Positions 45,437 to 54,640 of a stretch of 64,000 bases of DNA are shown here, piece after piece. Origin of the DNA: Chlamydiales bacterium (GTDB lineage Bacteria > Chlamydiota > Chlamydiia > Chlamydiales > Simkaniaceae). Each line of letters begins with the position of its first letter. The first letter of the stretch is position 1. Both the position numbers and the translations under genes were made by a program. The notes beneath the pieces were generated by a model. That model was not told the origin of the DNA. It saw only the letters and a program-made list of their open reading frames with translations, and did not search any database. Where the stretch lies: NCBI GenBank assembly GCA_024233515.1, contig JACKPO010000006.1, forward strand, positions 1-64,000, written 5' to 3'.

Positions 45437-46153
45437 ATGAAAAAAATGACCTTGTTTTTTCTTCCCCTATTTGTTATCTTCTCTGCTTGTCAAAAACCAG
45501 CGGAGCGTAAAATGACACCGATCGCACTTGAAGAATTTGTCCAAACCTATCCGGGGATGGAAGCCATTGCTGAAGAAAAATCAGCCCTTGATGTTCAGGC
45601 AGACGAACTTGAACCTGCTCGTGATGAAAATCTTGTTGAACTCACAACCGTTCTTGGAAGACTTTACACTGTCTACACAGAAACCCTTCCAACACTGATC
45701 GAGCGGGAAAAAGAACTTAAAAAAGTCGCCATTAACGAATGGAAAGAGCGCTCATTCCAAAAAGTAGACAATGCCGAAGAGCAAGCAAGAGAAGCTCTTG
45801 GACAATCTGAGGTTAGCGCCCTCCGGGACCATCTTGCCACAAAAATCAAAGCCAATGATGTTGCAAAAGAGCGTTTTGTCACATTTAATCTCATGGCATT
45901 AGAGCTTAAGTCTCAAGCTGAATCGCTCATCGAGCGTGCCACGAAGGTCACTCCCGAAACGAAGAGGGCTCTTGAAAAAGATCAAGAAACCTTCAACGTC
46001 TTTGGGAACTTTATTCAAGACGAACAGCGCTGGCTTGCCTCGCATCCCCCTGTTAATGACACAGCAGAAGTCATTGAGCAGTGGAAGATGGACCATCCGC
46101 ACACTCAGTTCCTTGATGCAGCTCTAAAAAGTTACGAAGAAACCTACCGTTAG
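45437..46153 (+). CDS. Helical lipoprotein of unknown function
   Basis: 238 residues. MKKMTLFFLPLFVIFSACQKP is a lipoprotein signal with the modified cysteine at residue 18. The mature part is long, charged and helical, with coiled-coil stretches (LIEREKELKKVAINEWKERS, DNAEEQAREALGQSEVSAL). Ribosome site AAGGAG precedes the ATG. No family recognised. It would be anchored in the periplasmic face of a membrane. Confidence 0.75.
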   Translation: MKKMTLFFLPLFVIFSACQKPAERKMTPIALEEFVQTYPGMEAIAEEKSALDVQADELEPARDENLVELTTVLGRLYTVYTETLPTLIEREKELKKVAINEWKERSFQKVDNAEEQAREALGQSEVSALRDHLATKIKANDVAKERFVTFNLMALELKSQAESLIERATKVTPETKRALEKDQETFNVFGNFIQDEQRWLASHPPVNDTAEVIEQWKMDHPHTQFLDAALKSYEETYR

Positions 46154-46518
46154 GCAGCTTTTCGTGTTGTCTTAGGACCTGTTGCCCGCTTATTCTTAGG
46201 CCAAAGGATTTTGCGGGCCCAATAGTTCGGACTCCACTTGTCGTTTTTGGTCAGCTCCCCTTTTTTATTGCGGATCCCGGCGCTACGTGTCAGATAATTC
46301 CTTTTAGCTTCTACGCTGTAGTTATGACCATACCCAAGAGCTCCAAAATGGACAATCTTCACACGCCTCTCACCATCAATGGTTTTAGTCGCTAAGACCA
46401 TCATTTTTTTACCCTTTGCAGTCGATCGAACCGGCTTATTGAGCGTCCATAACCGCCCCCGATAGAGATACTTATTCCCCCGCTTTGTCAAAGACGAAAG
46501 CTTTACACCTTTTGACAT
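46150..46518 (-). CDS. Small basic protein, conserved-looking
   Basis: 122 residues rich in lysine and arginine. KIVHFGALGYGHNYSVEAKR, NYLTRSAGIRNKKGELTKND and SPNYWARKILWPKNK have the look of a compact conserved nucleic-acid-related fold, which I recall seeing in various bacterial and viral hypothetical proteins, but I cannot name the function. It is 12 bases after phoH on the same strand and likely in its operon. Confidence 0.7.
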   Translation of the reverse strand: MSKGVKLSSLTKRGNKYLYRGRLWTLNKPVRSTAKGKKMMVLATKTIDGERRVKIVHFGALGYGHNYSVEAKRNYLTRSAGIRNKKGELTKNDKWSPNYWARKILWPKNKRATGPKTTRKAA

Positions 46519-46530
46519 CTTAAATCCCCC

Positions 46531-47835
46531 TTATAATAGTTTCGCAGCAATCGCTGCAAGCTCCGAACGCTCTGTTTTTTGGAACATCACGTGTCCGTAG
46601 ATCGGCTCTGACTTAAACTTATTTACCACATAGGTTAACGCATTCGAGTTCTTATCGAGGTAAGGGTTATCGATTTGCGTTGGGTCTCCTGTAAGAATCA
46701 CCTTTGTTCCCTTCCCGGCTCGCGATACAATCGTTTTCACCTCGTGGGGCGTCAGGTTTTGCGCTTCGTCAATAATGATATAGGTATGGGCTAGCGATCG
46801 TCCGCGAATGAAGGTGACCGCCTCCATCTCGATTTTCTCACTTTCCATAATCCACTGCTTTGTATCAGATCCATTTCCTGAACCTGAAGTCGTTTCACAG
46901 ATGTATTCAAGGTTATCATAAATCGGTTGCATCCAATGGAGCATCTTTTCTTCTTTTGTTCCAGGGAGATATCCAATATCCTTACCGAGTGGCATGATCG
47001 GTCTGGAGATAAGGATCCTGTTATAAACCCCTTCATCAAACACCTTGCGAAGTCCACAAGTCAACGCCATTAAGGTCTTTCCCGTTCCTGCTTGTCCGAG
47101 CATCGTGATCAGTTTGATGTTGTCATCCATGAGCATGTCCATGGCACACTCTTGCTCGTCGTTGAGAGGTTTAATCCCCCAAATCTCTGTCCCTAAGCTT
47201 TCTACCCTTTCTATCCGCTTCTTTTTTCCATTGTAGCGACCAAACGCCGTTGATTTCTCAGGACAGGAAAAACGGATATACTCATTTGAGATCATCTCTT
47301 CTGTTGGAAGTTCGATGATTCCCTTCGTTAGGAATGCATCAATATCCTGTTTAGGAAGATCGAGTTTCCTAAACCCTTTATAGAGATTTTCATAAGAATT
47401 TTTCAGCAGCTCATAATCTTTTGCTTCAATCCCGATCGATTCCGCTTTGATCCTTAAGACAAAGTCTTTTGAGATCATGATCACGACTTCCCGCCCCATC
47501 TGCTTCAAGCGGTAGGCAGCAAAGAGGATCCGGTGCTTGTTGTTATCAAGCGTTAGAGGAAACCCCTCTTTAGAAGCATGCTTATCTTCGACAAAAATTG
47601 AGAATATCGCCCCATTCTCTAACTGAACCCCTTTAAAGACATCCCCTTTGAGTTGATCAATAAACCGAATCACATGACGGGCATTTTTTCCCAATTCATC
47701 ACTAAATCGTTTGAGTTTATCGAGTTCTTCAAGGACGACGAGAGGCATGACGATCTCATTGCTCTCGAACTTCTCCAAAGCATGAGGATCATGCAACAGG
47801 ACGTTCGTATCGAGAACAAAAGTTTTATTCGTCAT
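46531..47835 (-). CDS. phoH: PIN-PhoH ATPase (PhoH2 type)
   Basis: 434 residues. An N-terminal PIN ribonuclease domain (FVLDTNVLLHDP with D9, then VVLEELDKLKR) is joined to a PhoH helicase-like ATPase with Walker A GQAGTGKT near residue 250, IIIDEAQNLTPHEVKTIVSR and VILTGDPTQID. PhoH2 proteins of this kind unwind and cut RNA in other bacteria. In Chlamydia a phoH gene stands in the same neighbourhood as ileS and lepB, which fits this window. Confidence 0.93.
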   Translation of the reverse strand: MTNKTFVLDTNVLLHDPHALEKFESNEIVMPLVVLEELDKLKRFSDELGKNARHVIRFIDQLKGDVFKGVQLENGAIFSIFVEDKHASKEGFPLTLDNNKHRILFAAYRLKQMGREVVIMISKDFVLRIKAESIGIEAKDYELLKNSYENLYKGFRKLDLPKQDIDAFLTKGIIELPTEEMISNEYIRFSCPEKSTAFGRYNGKKKRIERVESLGTEIWGIKPLNDEQECAMDMLMDDNIKLITMLGQAGTGKTLMALTCGLRKVFDEGVYNRILISRPIMPLGKDIGYLPGTKEEKMLHWMQPIYDNLEYICETTSGSGNGSDTKQWIMESEKIEMEAVTFIRGRSLAHTYIIIDEAQNLTPHEVKTIVSRAGKGTKVILTGDPTQIDNPYLDKNSNALTYVVNKFKSEPIYGHVMFQKTERSELAAIAAKLL

Positions 47836-48085
47836 CTGCTGACTCCTTATATTAAATTAGTATCGGAAGCCTTAGTTATTATGCCCCCTTTCCTCTTTAT
47901 AAGGGAATTTTTATTCCTGAAAAGGAAAATCATACAAAAAAATGATTTTTTTCTAACCACTGATTATAAGTTACTTGCATATGTATTTAGCAATCTAATC
48001 GTCCGAGCGCTAACTTATCCTTGATTCTCTTTCTTCAAATCACTATAATGGGGATAGATGATGAATCACTCCTATGGAGGCACCA

Positions 48086-48808
48086 ATGAAAAAGATTAAT
48101 CAGAAGCTCTTAAGTATTCCCCCTTACATTTCCACTTCTTGGAAGAATATCAATACCCTTCATATGAAGGAGATTGAAGGAAGACCAGTCCTTGTGATTG
48201 CCCTCCATAATGGAACATCGATCGACATCCCCGGTCTTGAAAAACCTCTTATTGAAGAGATTTTTGAAGCCCATTCAAAATATGTTGAGGGAGATACCAA
48301 AGAGCTACAAATAGAGTCGCTCAAAACCTTTGAGCCCTCCAAAGAAGATGTCTCTTTTTCATTCGGTCTCCCCTTTCAAATGAGTGGAGGTGACACCTCT
48401 CTCAACCCCAGTTCCTTTTTGGAACACAACCCTTCACAAGCGAGCGCTCCAGAAATGCCAAAAGATGTGATCCAAAAAATCACCTCGATTACAAAAGCAC
48501 TTGGCATGGATATGGAGCAAATGAGCATCCCAAAAGCAGAGCCTCATTGTAATTGTCCCTACTGCCAGATTGCACGTGTGATCCATGAAAATGGAGAAAG
48601 TGCTTCAACTGAAGTAGCCGAAGAAGAGGTCTCTGATGAAGACTTAAAGTTTCGCGACTGGGACATTAAGCAAGAGGATGACAAACTCTATGTTGTTTCA
48701 AACCCCCTTAATACCGATGAGCATTACCAAGTCTACCTTGGCAATCCTGTCGGTTGCACATGTGGGAAGAAAAACTGCGAGCACGTCCGCACCGTCCTCA
48801 ACAGCTAA
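48086..48808 (+). CDS. Chlamydial conserved protein with two cysteine clusters
   Basis: The ATG at 48086 follows GGAGG at the right distance; an earlier in-frame ATG (48074) overlaps that ribosome site and is rejected. 240 residues: helical start, a linker, then CNCPYCQIAR and near the end GCTCGKKNCEHVRTVL. The two Cys/His groups probably bind zinc. The order phoH, this gene, then an SH3-type secreted protein is the order I remember for CT015-CT016-CT017 in C. trachomatis. Function unknown. Confidence 0.78.
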   Translation: MKKINQKLLSIPPYISTSWKNINTLHMKEIEGRPVLVIALHNGTSIDIPGLEKPLIEEIFEAHSKYVEGDTKELQIESLKTFEPSKEDVSFSFGLPFQMSGGDTSLNPSSFLEHNPSQASAPEMPKDVIQKITSITKALGMDMEQMSIPKAEPHCNCPYCQIARVIHENGESASTEVAEEEVSDEDLKFRDWDIKQEDDKLYVVSNPLNTDEHYQVYLGNPVGCTCGKKNCEHVRTVLNS

Positions 48809-48811
48809 GTT

Positions 48812-48832
48812 TATCCCTAACATGAATCAAAA
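48812..48832. repeat. End remnant of MITE family 1
   Basis: TATCCCTAACATGAATCAAA resembles the left terminus TACCTAACATGAATCAAAAG. Only the end is left. Confidence 0.6.
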
Positions 48833-48924
48833 TTGAACTCATATTTGAGGATTTTTTCTGGTCAATAAACGCCAAGTCTCCTAGAATGTGAATTTAGATT
48901 GTTTGTTATTTAAGGAGATCTCAT

Positions 48925-50097
48925 ATGTCAAAAGCATTTGCTTTGATACCATTGTTAATTGCCGGGGCACTTCCCACCTTAGCTTTTGCAGATGCCGCCC
49001 CACCTGTTGACCCTAAAATCACCTCTGTTGATCAAATGCCAACCCAAACAGGATTTAAACCTTTCACGGGAAAAATTGTGGGCAATCATGTGCGGATGCG
49101 CACCGGAGCAGATTTAGAAAGTCATATTATCTCTGAACTAAGCAAAGATGATTATGTTGTCGTTGCTGGAGAGCATGGCGATTTCTATGCTGTCGAAGCC
49201 CCAAGTGATCTGAAGGCTTATATCTTCCGCGGCTTTGTGATTGATGATGTCGTTGAGGGAGATCGCGTCAATGTAAGGCTAGCTCCTGATCGCGATGCTA
49301 CCGTCATTGGCCATTATAGCACCGGTCAACATATCGACGGAAAAATCTGCGATGAGAACAACAAGTGGCTCGAGATTAATGCTCCGAAGGAGACCCGCTT
49401 TTTCATCGCAAAAGAGTATATCGAATATGCTGGAAAGCCTGAACTGAAAGGGATTCAAGATAAGCGAAAAGAGACAGTGACTCAACTCCTTGAGTCAACT
49501 CACCTCCTCAGTCAAGCAGAGATGCGAAAAGCATTCCCTGAAATTGACATCGAACGAGTCACTCACAGCTACCAAACGATCATGACTGACTATGCAGACT
49601 TCCCTAAGTTTGCAACCAAAGCAGCGAAAGAACTTTCAGGAATCCAAGAAGATTATCTTCACCGTAAAATTGCTTTCCTAGAAGCGCGTGCTTCTAAAAT
49701 GGGAAAACCTCAAACCTCTGAAGACATCTACGAAGTGTCCTACCATCCAGGTGAAACGCAATCGCTAACTGACCGGATGAAAGTCTGGGAATCTTATGAA
49801 GAAGCCCTTTTCTTAAGCTGGGCATCAATGCACCACGCGAAAACAATGGATGATTTCTATGCGGATCAAAAGATGAAGTGCCAAGCGGTCTCAGGAATTC
49901 TTGAATGCTACCGTGAGCCTGTAAAAAACAAGCCAGGTGACTTCGTCCTAAAAGATCATGATATCACCGTTGCGTACCTTTACAGTACTCAAGTGAACCT
50001 CGATGATTACATTGGAAAGCGGGTTAACCTTCTGGTTTCTCCAAGGCCAAATAACAATTTTGCCTTTCCTGCTTACTACGTCATCGAAGTCGAGTAG
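48925..50097 (+). CDS. Secreted protein with SH3-type domains
   Basis: 390 residues. MSKAFALIPLLIAGALPTLAFA is a signal peptide. Two bacterial SH3 repeats follow: GNHVRMRTGADLESHIISEL with YVVVAGEHGDFYAVEAP, then DRVNVRLAPDRDATVIGHYS with KWLEINAP. The second half is helical (residues 170-300) with a closing beta part. SH3 domains of this type bind peptidoglycan or anchor periplasmic complexes. By position it corresponds to CT017 of Chlamydia (from memory). A hairpin terminator follows. Confidence 0.85.
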   Translation: MSKAFALIPLLIAGALPTLAFADAAPPVDPKITSVDQMPTQTGFKPFTGKIVGNHVRMRTGADLESHIISELSKDDYVVVAGEHGDFYAVEAPSDLKAYIFRGFVIDDVVEGDRVNVRLAPDRDATVIGHYSTGQHIDGKICDENNKWLEINAPKETRFFIAKEYIEYAGKPELKGIQDKRKETVTQLLESTHLLSQAEMRKAFPEIDIERVTHSYQTIMTDYADFPKFATKAAKELSGIQEDYLHRKIAFLEARASKMGKPQTSEDIYEVSYHPGETQSLTDRMKVWESYEEALFLSWASMHHAKTMDDFYADQKMKCQAVSGILECYREPVKNKPGDFVLKDHDITVAYLYSTQVNLDDYIGKRVNLLVSPRPNNNFAFPAYYVIEVE

Positions 50098-50109
50098 GTC
50101 AATACAAAG

Positions 50110-50128
50110 GGCGCCCAGCACGGGCGCC
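50110..50128 (+). terminator. Hairpin after the SH3-protein gene
   Basis: GGCGCCC-AGCAC-GGGCGCC, 12 bases past the stop; it also lies just past the convergent ankyrin gene's stop. Confidence 0.6.
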
Positions 50129-50133
50129 TCAAT

Positions 50134-51375
50134 TTACTGCTGATCTTGATTAGCAACAGTCTCAAGTTTTTTTAGTACCTCTACAACTTCCTCTTGCCCA
50201 TTCCGGGCTGCACACTGGAGCGGTGTTTCCCCATCTCCATTTTGTACCTCTAGACAAGCTCCAAGCTCTTTCAAAGCCTTTAGCACCTCCACTTGTCCAT
50301 TCTCTACTGCATAATGAACAGCCGCGTTCCCATATTCATCTTGCACGTTTAGATCAGCTCCAAGCTCTTTCAAAGCTCTTATTGCCTGCACTTGTCCTCT
50401 CCGGGCTGCATCATGGATCGGTGCTCTTTTATCCCCATTTAGTGTATTTAGATCCACCTCAAGCTTGTGCAAAGTCCTTATCATCTCAACTTTTCCCTGC
50501 ATAGCTGCATAATGGATCGGTGCTCGCTGACATCCATCTAGTGCATTTAGATCCGCACCAATCCCTTTCAAAGCTTGCATCACCTCTACTCTCCCAACCA
50601 TAGCCGCGTAATGGACCGGTGCTTGCCCAAATTTATCTTGTGCATTTAGATCCATACCCATCTCTTTCAAAGTCATTAGCACCTCCACCTGTCCATGTAT
50701 AGCTGCGTAAGTGACTGGTACATTTCCATGTTCATCTTGTGCATTTAGATCCACACCCATTTCTTTCAAAGTCATTAGCGCCCCCACTTGTCCATGCTTA
50801 GCTGCGTAATGAACCGGTGCAAATCCATATTCATCTGGTGCATTTAGATCCACACCAAGCTCTTTCAATAGCTTGAGCATATCCACATGTCCAAATTTAG
50901 CAGCAAAACAAACGTAAGGTCTCAAATCTATGTTCGATTCCCCTATCTTCTCTCGGATCACCCCCTCAGGAGCTCCCATCACCATTAAGCTCAGTAAAGC
51001 CTTATCGAGTGGAGAGTTGGAGATAGCTTGAACCGATGTATTGAGAGAGTCTAACCGCGCTCTTTCTTCTTTGGTCAATGGTTCTTTACCATTACTTGCT
51101 GGGACCAACAGTGGAGCCCCAACGGCTGCTATCCCTAAATTTACTTTGGCAAGATAAGACAGGACCGCAAACCCACTCTGTGGAGTACACTTTGCAAGGA
51201 GCTCGTTCGCTTGAAGATCGGAACACACTGTTCCTGTCATTTCTGCAAATACTTGACCCACAATATCCTCGTAAAGCGAGCCTTCAAGGACCGTCCAATC
51301 TCCTCTTGTATTCTGAGCATCGAAGTTTAGTAAAATCGACAGCATTAAGCTGGAAGGCGTATTGATAGAATTCAT
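50134..51375 (-). CDS. Ankyrin-repeat protein
   Basis: 413 residues. Residues about 150-413 hold eight consecutive 33-residue ankyrin repeats, for example YGFAPVHYAAKHGQVGALMT, HGNVPVTYAAIHGQVEVLMT and FGQAPVHYAAMVGRVEVMQA, closely alike in DNA as well as protein, which points to recent repeat amplification. The first 145 residues form a helical domain (LMLSILLNFDAQNTRGDWTV) I do not recognise. No signal peptide. Such proteins commonly act on host targets in intracellular bacteria; secretion here is an inference. Confidence 0.87.
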   Translation of the reverse strand: MNSINTPSSLMLSILLNFDAQNTRGDWTVLEGSLYEDIVGQVFAEMTGTVCSDLQANELLAKCTPQSGFAVLSYLAKVNLGIAAVGAPLLVPASNGKEPLTKEERARLDSLNTSVQAISNSPLDKALLSLMVMGAPEGVIREKIGESNIDLRPYVCFAAKFGHVDMLKLLKELGVDLNAPDEYGFAPVHYAAKHGQVGALMTLKEMGVDLNAQDEHGNVPVTYAAIHGQVEVLMTLKEMGMDLNAQDKFGQAPVHYAAMVGRVEVMQALKGIGADLNALDGCQRAPIHYAAMQGKVEMIRTLHKLEVDLNTLNGDKRAPIHDAARRGQVQAIRALKELGADLNVQDEYGNAAVHYAVENGQVEVLKALKELGACLEVQNGDGETPLQCAARNGQEEVVEVLKKLETVANQDQQ

Positions 51376-51768
51376 TGATTCCCCCGTTTTTAAAATAATA
51401 ATTAATATTATATCACAAATAGGAGTTTTTATTAATTAAATTATAAATTAAATTTTAATAAAAAATATAAATAACTCATTATTAGATACTTATATAAATA
51501 AGGAGTACCTAGCTGATGTTAGCAAGCTCTTGAAGGAAAGTGACATAGAAATTTTCCATAGAAAACCTTAAGATAGGACGAAGAATTTGACGAAACTATC
51601 TGGTGGTTAGTCTACAAAATTCATTGCTGGAGTTGGCCTAGATTTTGAGCGCAATTTGCGGCTCCAAAACCGATAATATTGTCCATGAGGCAAGGGGAGG
51701 TTTTTGGGGTGCAAAGGGTGCCAAAAGATGGGTGAATAGCAGTAAAGAACTTTGTAGACTGACCACTA
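51376..51768. other. AT-rich spacer before the IS630 element
   Basis: No gene seen. 51376-51500 is almost pure A/T and probably holds the promoter of the ankyrin gene. The part 51620-51760 is more mixed and looks like the rest of an older insertion or gene, with no frame I can read. Confidence 0.45.
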
Positions 51769-52991
51769 GTACTTTGTTAAAAAAGTTTTTGATAATAAAG
51801 AAGTTGTGGGTTACAATAAACCCTGTTTAAAGGTGAGGTAACCATGAAAAAACCCCAACAACATCAAGTTGAATTAACAGAAGAAGAAAGGGAATTCTTA
51901 ATAAGAAACACCAAGAGTGGGAAGTGGACAGCTAGAGAAGTGAAGCGAGCACAAATCCTTCTGAGAACAGATAGGAATAAAGAGGCAAAAAAGGATGCAG
52001 AAATCGCAAAGGAGCTGAATTGTCACTTTTTAACAGTTAGGAACCTAAGACACCGATTCCAGGAACAGAGGCTCAATGCAATATATGACCGTGCCAGATC
52101 AGGAAGACCAAAGATAATAGATGGGGATATAGAAGCTCATATCGTAGCTGTAGCTTGTTCTAAAGCACCGGAAGGTAGAGAGAGGTGGACACTGCGTCTG
52201 TTGGCAGATAAAGTGGTTAGTCTTACAGATTTGGATGAATGTTCCTATGGAACAATAAGGAATACATTAAAAAAAATAGACTTAAGCCTTGGCTAAAAAA
52301 AGAATGGAAAATTCCGCGGAAAGCTAACGCTGAATTTGTATGGAGGATGGAAGAAATATTAGAGATTTATAAGAGAGAATATGACGAAGACTACCCCTTA
52401 TTATGTTTTGATGAAAGTAGCAAGCAGCAAATACAGGAGGTAATGGAAAGCTTGCCGATGAAACCCGGCAAAGCAAAGCGTTATGAAAGCGAATATAAAA
52501 GAAATGGGACGAGTAATTTATTCATGATTTTTGAACCGTTTAAAGGGAAAAGGCATGTGAAAGTGACAAAACAAAGAACAAAGAATGACTGGGCGGAATG
52601 TATGAAAGAGATAGTAGATAAGCTGTATCCAAAAGCCAAGAGAATTACAATAGTGCAAGACAATCTAAATACGCATACACCCGCAGCACTATATGGAAGA
52701 TTTAGTCCTGAGGAAGCAAGGCGGATTGCTGAAAAAATAGACATTCAATACACGCCCAAACATGGGAGTTGGTTAAATATGGCAGAGATAGAATTTAGTG
52801 CGCTATCAAGGCAATGTCTTAAAAGAAGAATTGGAAGTATGGAAGAACTAAAAAGAGAAGTTAAGGCGTGGGAAAAAGAGAGGAATGATACAAAAGTAAA
52901 ATGCGATTGGCGATTTAGAACAGAGGATGCAAGGGTTAAACTAAGAAAACTCTATCCGGAAGTATGATTAATAACTTTTTTAACAAAGTAC
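51769..52991. mobile_element. IS630-family insertion sequence (1223 bp)
   Basis: Ends GTACTTTGTTAAAAAAGTTT (left) and AACTTTTTTAACAAAGTAC (right) with TA directly outside both (51767-51768 and 52992-52993), the normal IS630 target duplication. It holds a two-frame transposase. Confidence 0.92.
51844..52967 (+). CDS. IS630-family transposase with -1 frameshift
   Basis: The first frame (51844-52296) carries the helix-turn-helix part (AKELNCHFLTVRNLRHRFQE). The second (open from before 52239 to 52967) carries the DDE catalytic part: CFDESSKQ, IVQDNLNTHTP and TPKHGSWLNMAEIEFSALS. They overlap with the second in the -1 frame, at a run of eight A (52269-52276), giving IRNTLKKNRLKPWLK across the joint. 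Such A-run slippage is the usual way IS630 elements make the full enzyme. All catalytic residues are present, so the copy may be active. Confidence 0.88.
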
Positions 52992-52993
52992 TA

Positions 52994-53040
52994 GTACATT
53001 GTGTAAAAAGTTTTTAAAATAATTACGGTAACCCAACAGA
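52994..53040. repeat. End of a second IS630-like element, abutting the first
   Basis: GTACATTGTGTAAAAAGTTT directly after the TA duplication is a variant of the IS630 left end, and GGTAACCC further on recalls its GGGTTAC. The intact element has inserted at the TA next to an older relative. Confidence 0.55.
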
Positions 53041-54640
53041 AAGACAGATCTTTTTTTTTCACATTGAGGTGAAAGGTAACGATTTTTACAGCTGGCTTGC
53101 GTGTTTGAGCAGAGAGCGTTAGCTTTCATAGATCGCTTGAAGCGGCAGGCGAAGCTTTGAACCACTTATATCAGTGTTCTTTATAGAGGCGATAGTCGAC
53201 CCAGGTACGTCCTTCCCCGACTCCGGACTTTTGCTAGAGGATCGGGGCGGCAAAGCAACTGACCCAGTAACTTGGAGATTTTTCGGCCAAGACCTGAGGG
53301 TGATCCGGGAGTTGAAGATGGGACGGGGTGGAATTTCGATTACGGAGCGAATTTTTCCCATCTTTCGAATATGAGTACCCGCTTCAATAATGAGGATGGA
53401 GTCGAATTTTTTGAAGCAAAGCGCGGAGATCGCCGCTGGCTTGAATTAAGCCAGTAAGATCGAGCGCGCAGCTTATGAAAAAGTCGAATCGATCATCTAT
53501 AAACTTTGATGATAGGGTACGCAAGGCTATTCCCTACGGAAAAGATGGAAAACTGACCATTCCTGGGAGTTTGCGTCATTACATTAGTTACCCGCGGTAA
53601 AAACAAAAGTATCCTAAAACATCTTCCTCAGTGTGAAACAACCTAAAAATCCAGTCTCTCGGGGGACAAAGATATCCTTTAGCACCACAATCGATGTATC
53701 AAACGTTGATGGATGTTGGTTGCTGCCAAATAGGGGGTTGTTAGGGAGAGAGATTGCCCAAGATAGGTAGGGAGTTTCTTCAGGAGTGAGCCAGCCAGAT
53801 GATACCTCGGAATTGTATGCCTTCTGTATTTTTAGAGTCACATGGCCTATCCAGAATTTGGCAAATGAAATAAATGTTGAAGAAGTAATGAAGAGGCTCC
53901 GGCGAGGCTGTGCCTGAGTTTTGTTTTTCCCAAGAGTGTGGCAGCAAGAGTCTGATGGTTGTGATTGAGACCTAAGGCAAATTGTTACTGATAGTTTGAA
54001 AGAGAGAGTCAGGACTTCCACATGTGGGCCTTACTACAAACACATTTGGTCCTTTGGGGGGCGATCCCTGAGAATCTTAGAAAATAAGGAATGGCTGATG
54101 GCATTAATAGAGGGGCCAAGGTTAGAGAGAGATTGTCTAAGATAGGTGAGTTTTCCAATAGGAGGAGTCAGATGATACCCGGAATTAAGACACCATATTA
54201 TTTGAAGTGGAAGTAGGCCATTGCTTTAACTTTTCATCTGCCAGTAAATCATAAAAATGAGCAATGTTGAAAAGAAGGACGGTGAAGAGGGTCTGCTAGA
54301 GGTCGCCTGATTTTGTTTTTTCCTATGAGTGTGGCAGCAAGAGTCGACATTTTGCTTGCGCTGACTGGGAGAGTTCGGATAGAACTGAAGAGGTCAGACT
54401 CACAGGGCTGATCATCACAGAACATTTGGTCATTATTGTTTTGTGTTGGGGTGAGGTTATGCCGCAGTAAATATGGTGCGGATCCAGCTATAGGTGCGGT
54501 TTGGGTCGCAGCGGCTGTCGAATTTTTCGGAAAAGGTATATCCATGATTTTTTACCTTAACTGAAAAGAGGTTACCATATGCAAATTCATTGAAGGTTAA
54601 AGATTTTATGAAGCGGAGTTTTTGAAGAAAGTGGAGCTGT
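53041..54640. pseudogene. Decayed coding region, two similar blocks
   Basis: No frame of normal length. Two blocks (about 53,700-54,060 and 54,090-54,470) share order and words: AGAGAGATTG, AAGATAGGT, GAATT, then TTTTGTTTTTCC, GAGTGTGGCAGCAAGAGTC and ACATTTGGTC. They look like a tandem duplicated gene that has since drifted with many frameshifts. The coding strand is probably minus, in line with rarA upstream. Near 53,413-53,468 there is a piece similar to the core of MITE family 2. I cannot name the original genes. Just before, RKAIPYGKDGKLTIPG can be read at 53,519-53,567 on the plus strand. Confidence 0.5.
53413..53468. repeat. Fragment similar to the MITE family 2 core
   Basis: GCGCGGAGAT...CTGGCTTGAATTAAGCCAG...AAGATCGAGCG parallels GCGCGGAGAGCGAAGCTGGC and AAGATCGAGCG of the intact elements; the terminal repeats are not recognisable. 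Confidence 0.4.

Noticed and set aside
53174..53457. Plus-strand frames of about 60 codons in the decayed region
   Set aside because: Short, without ribosome sites or family words, and overlapping a fragment of MITE family 2.
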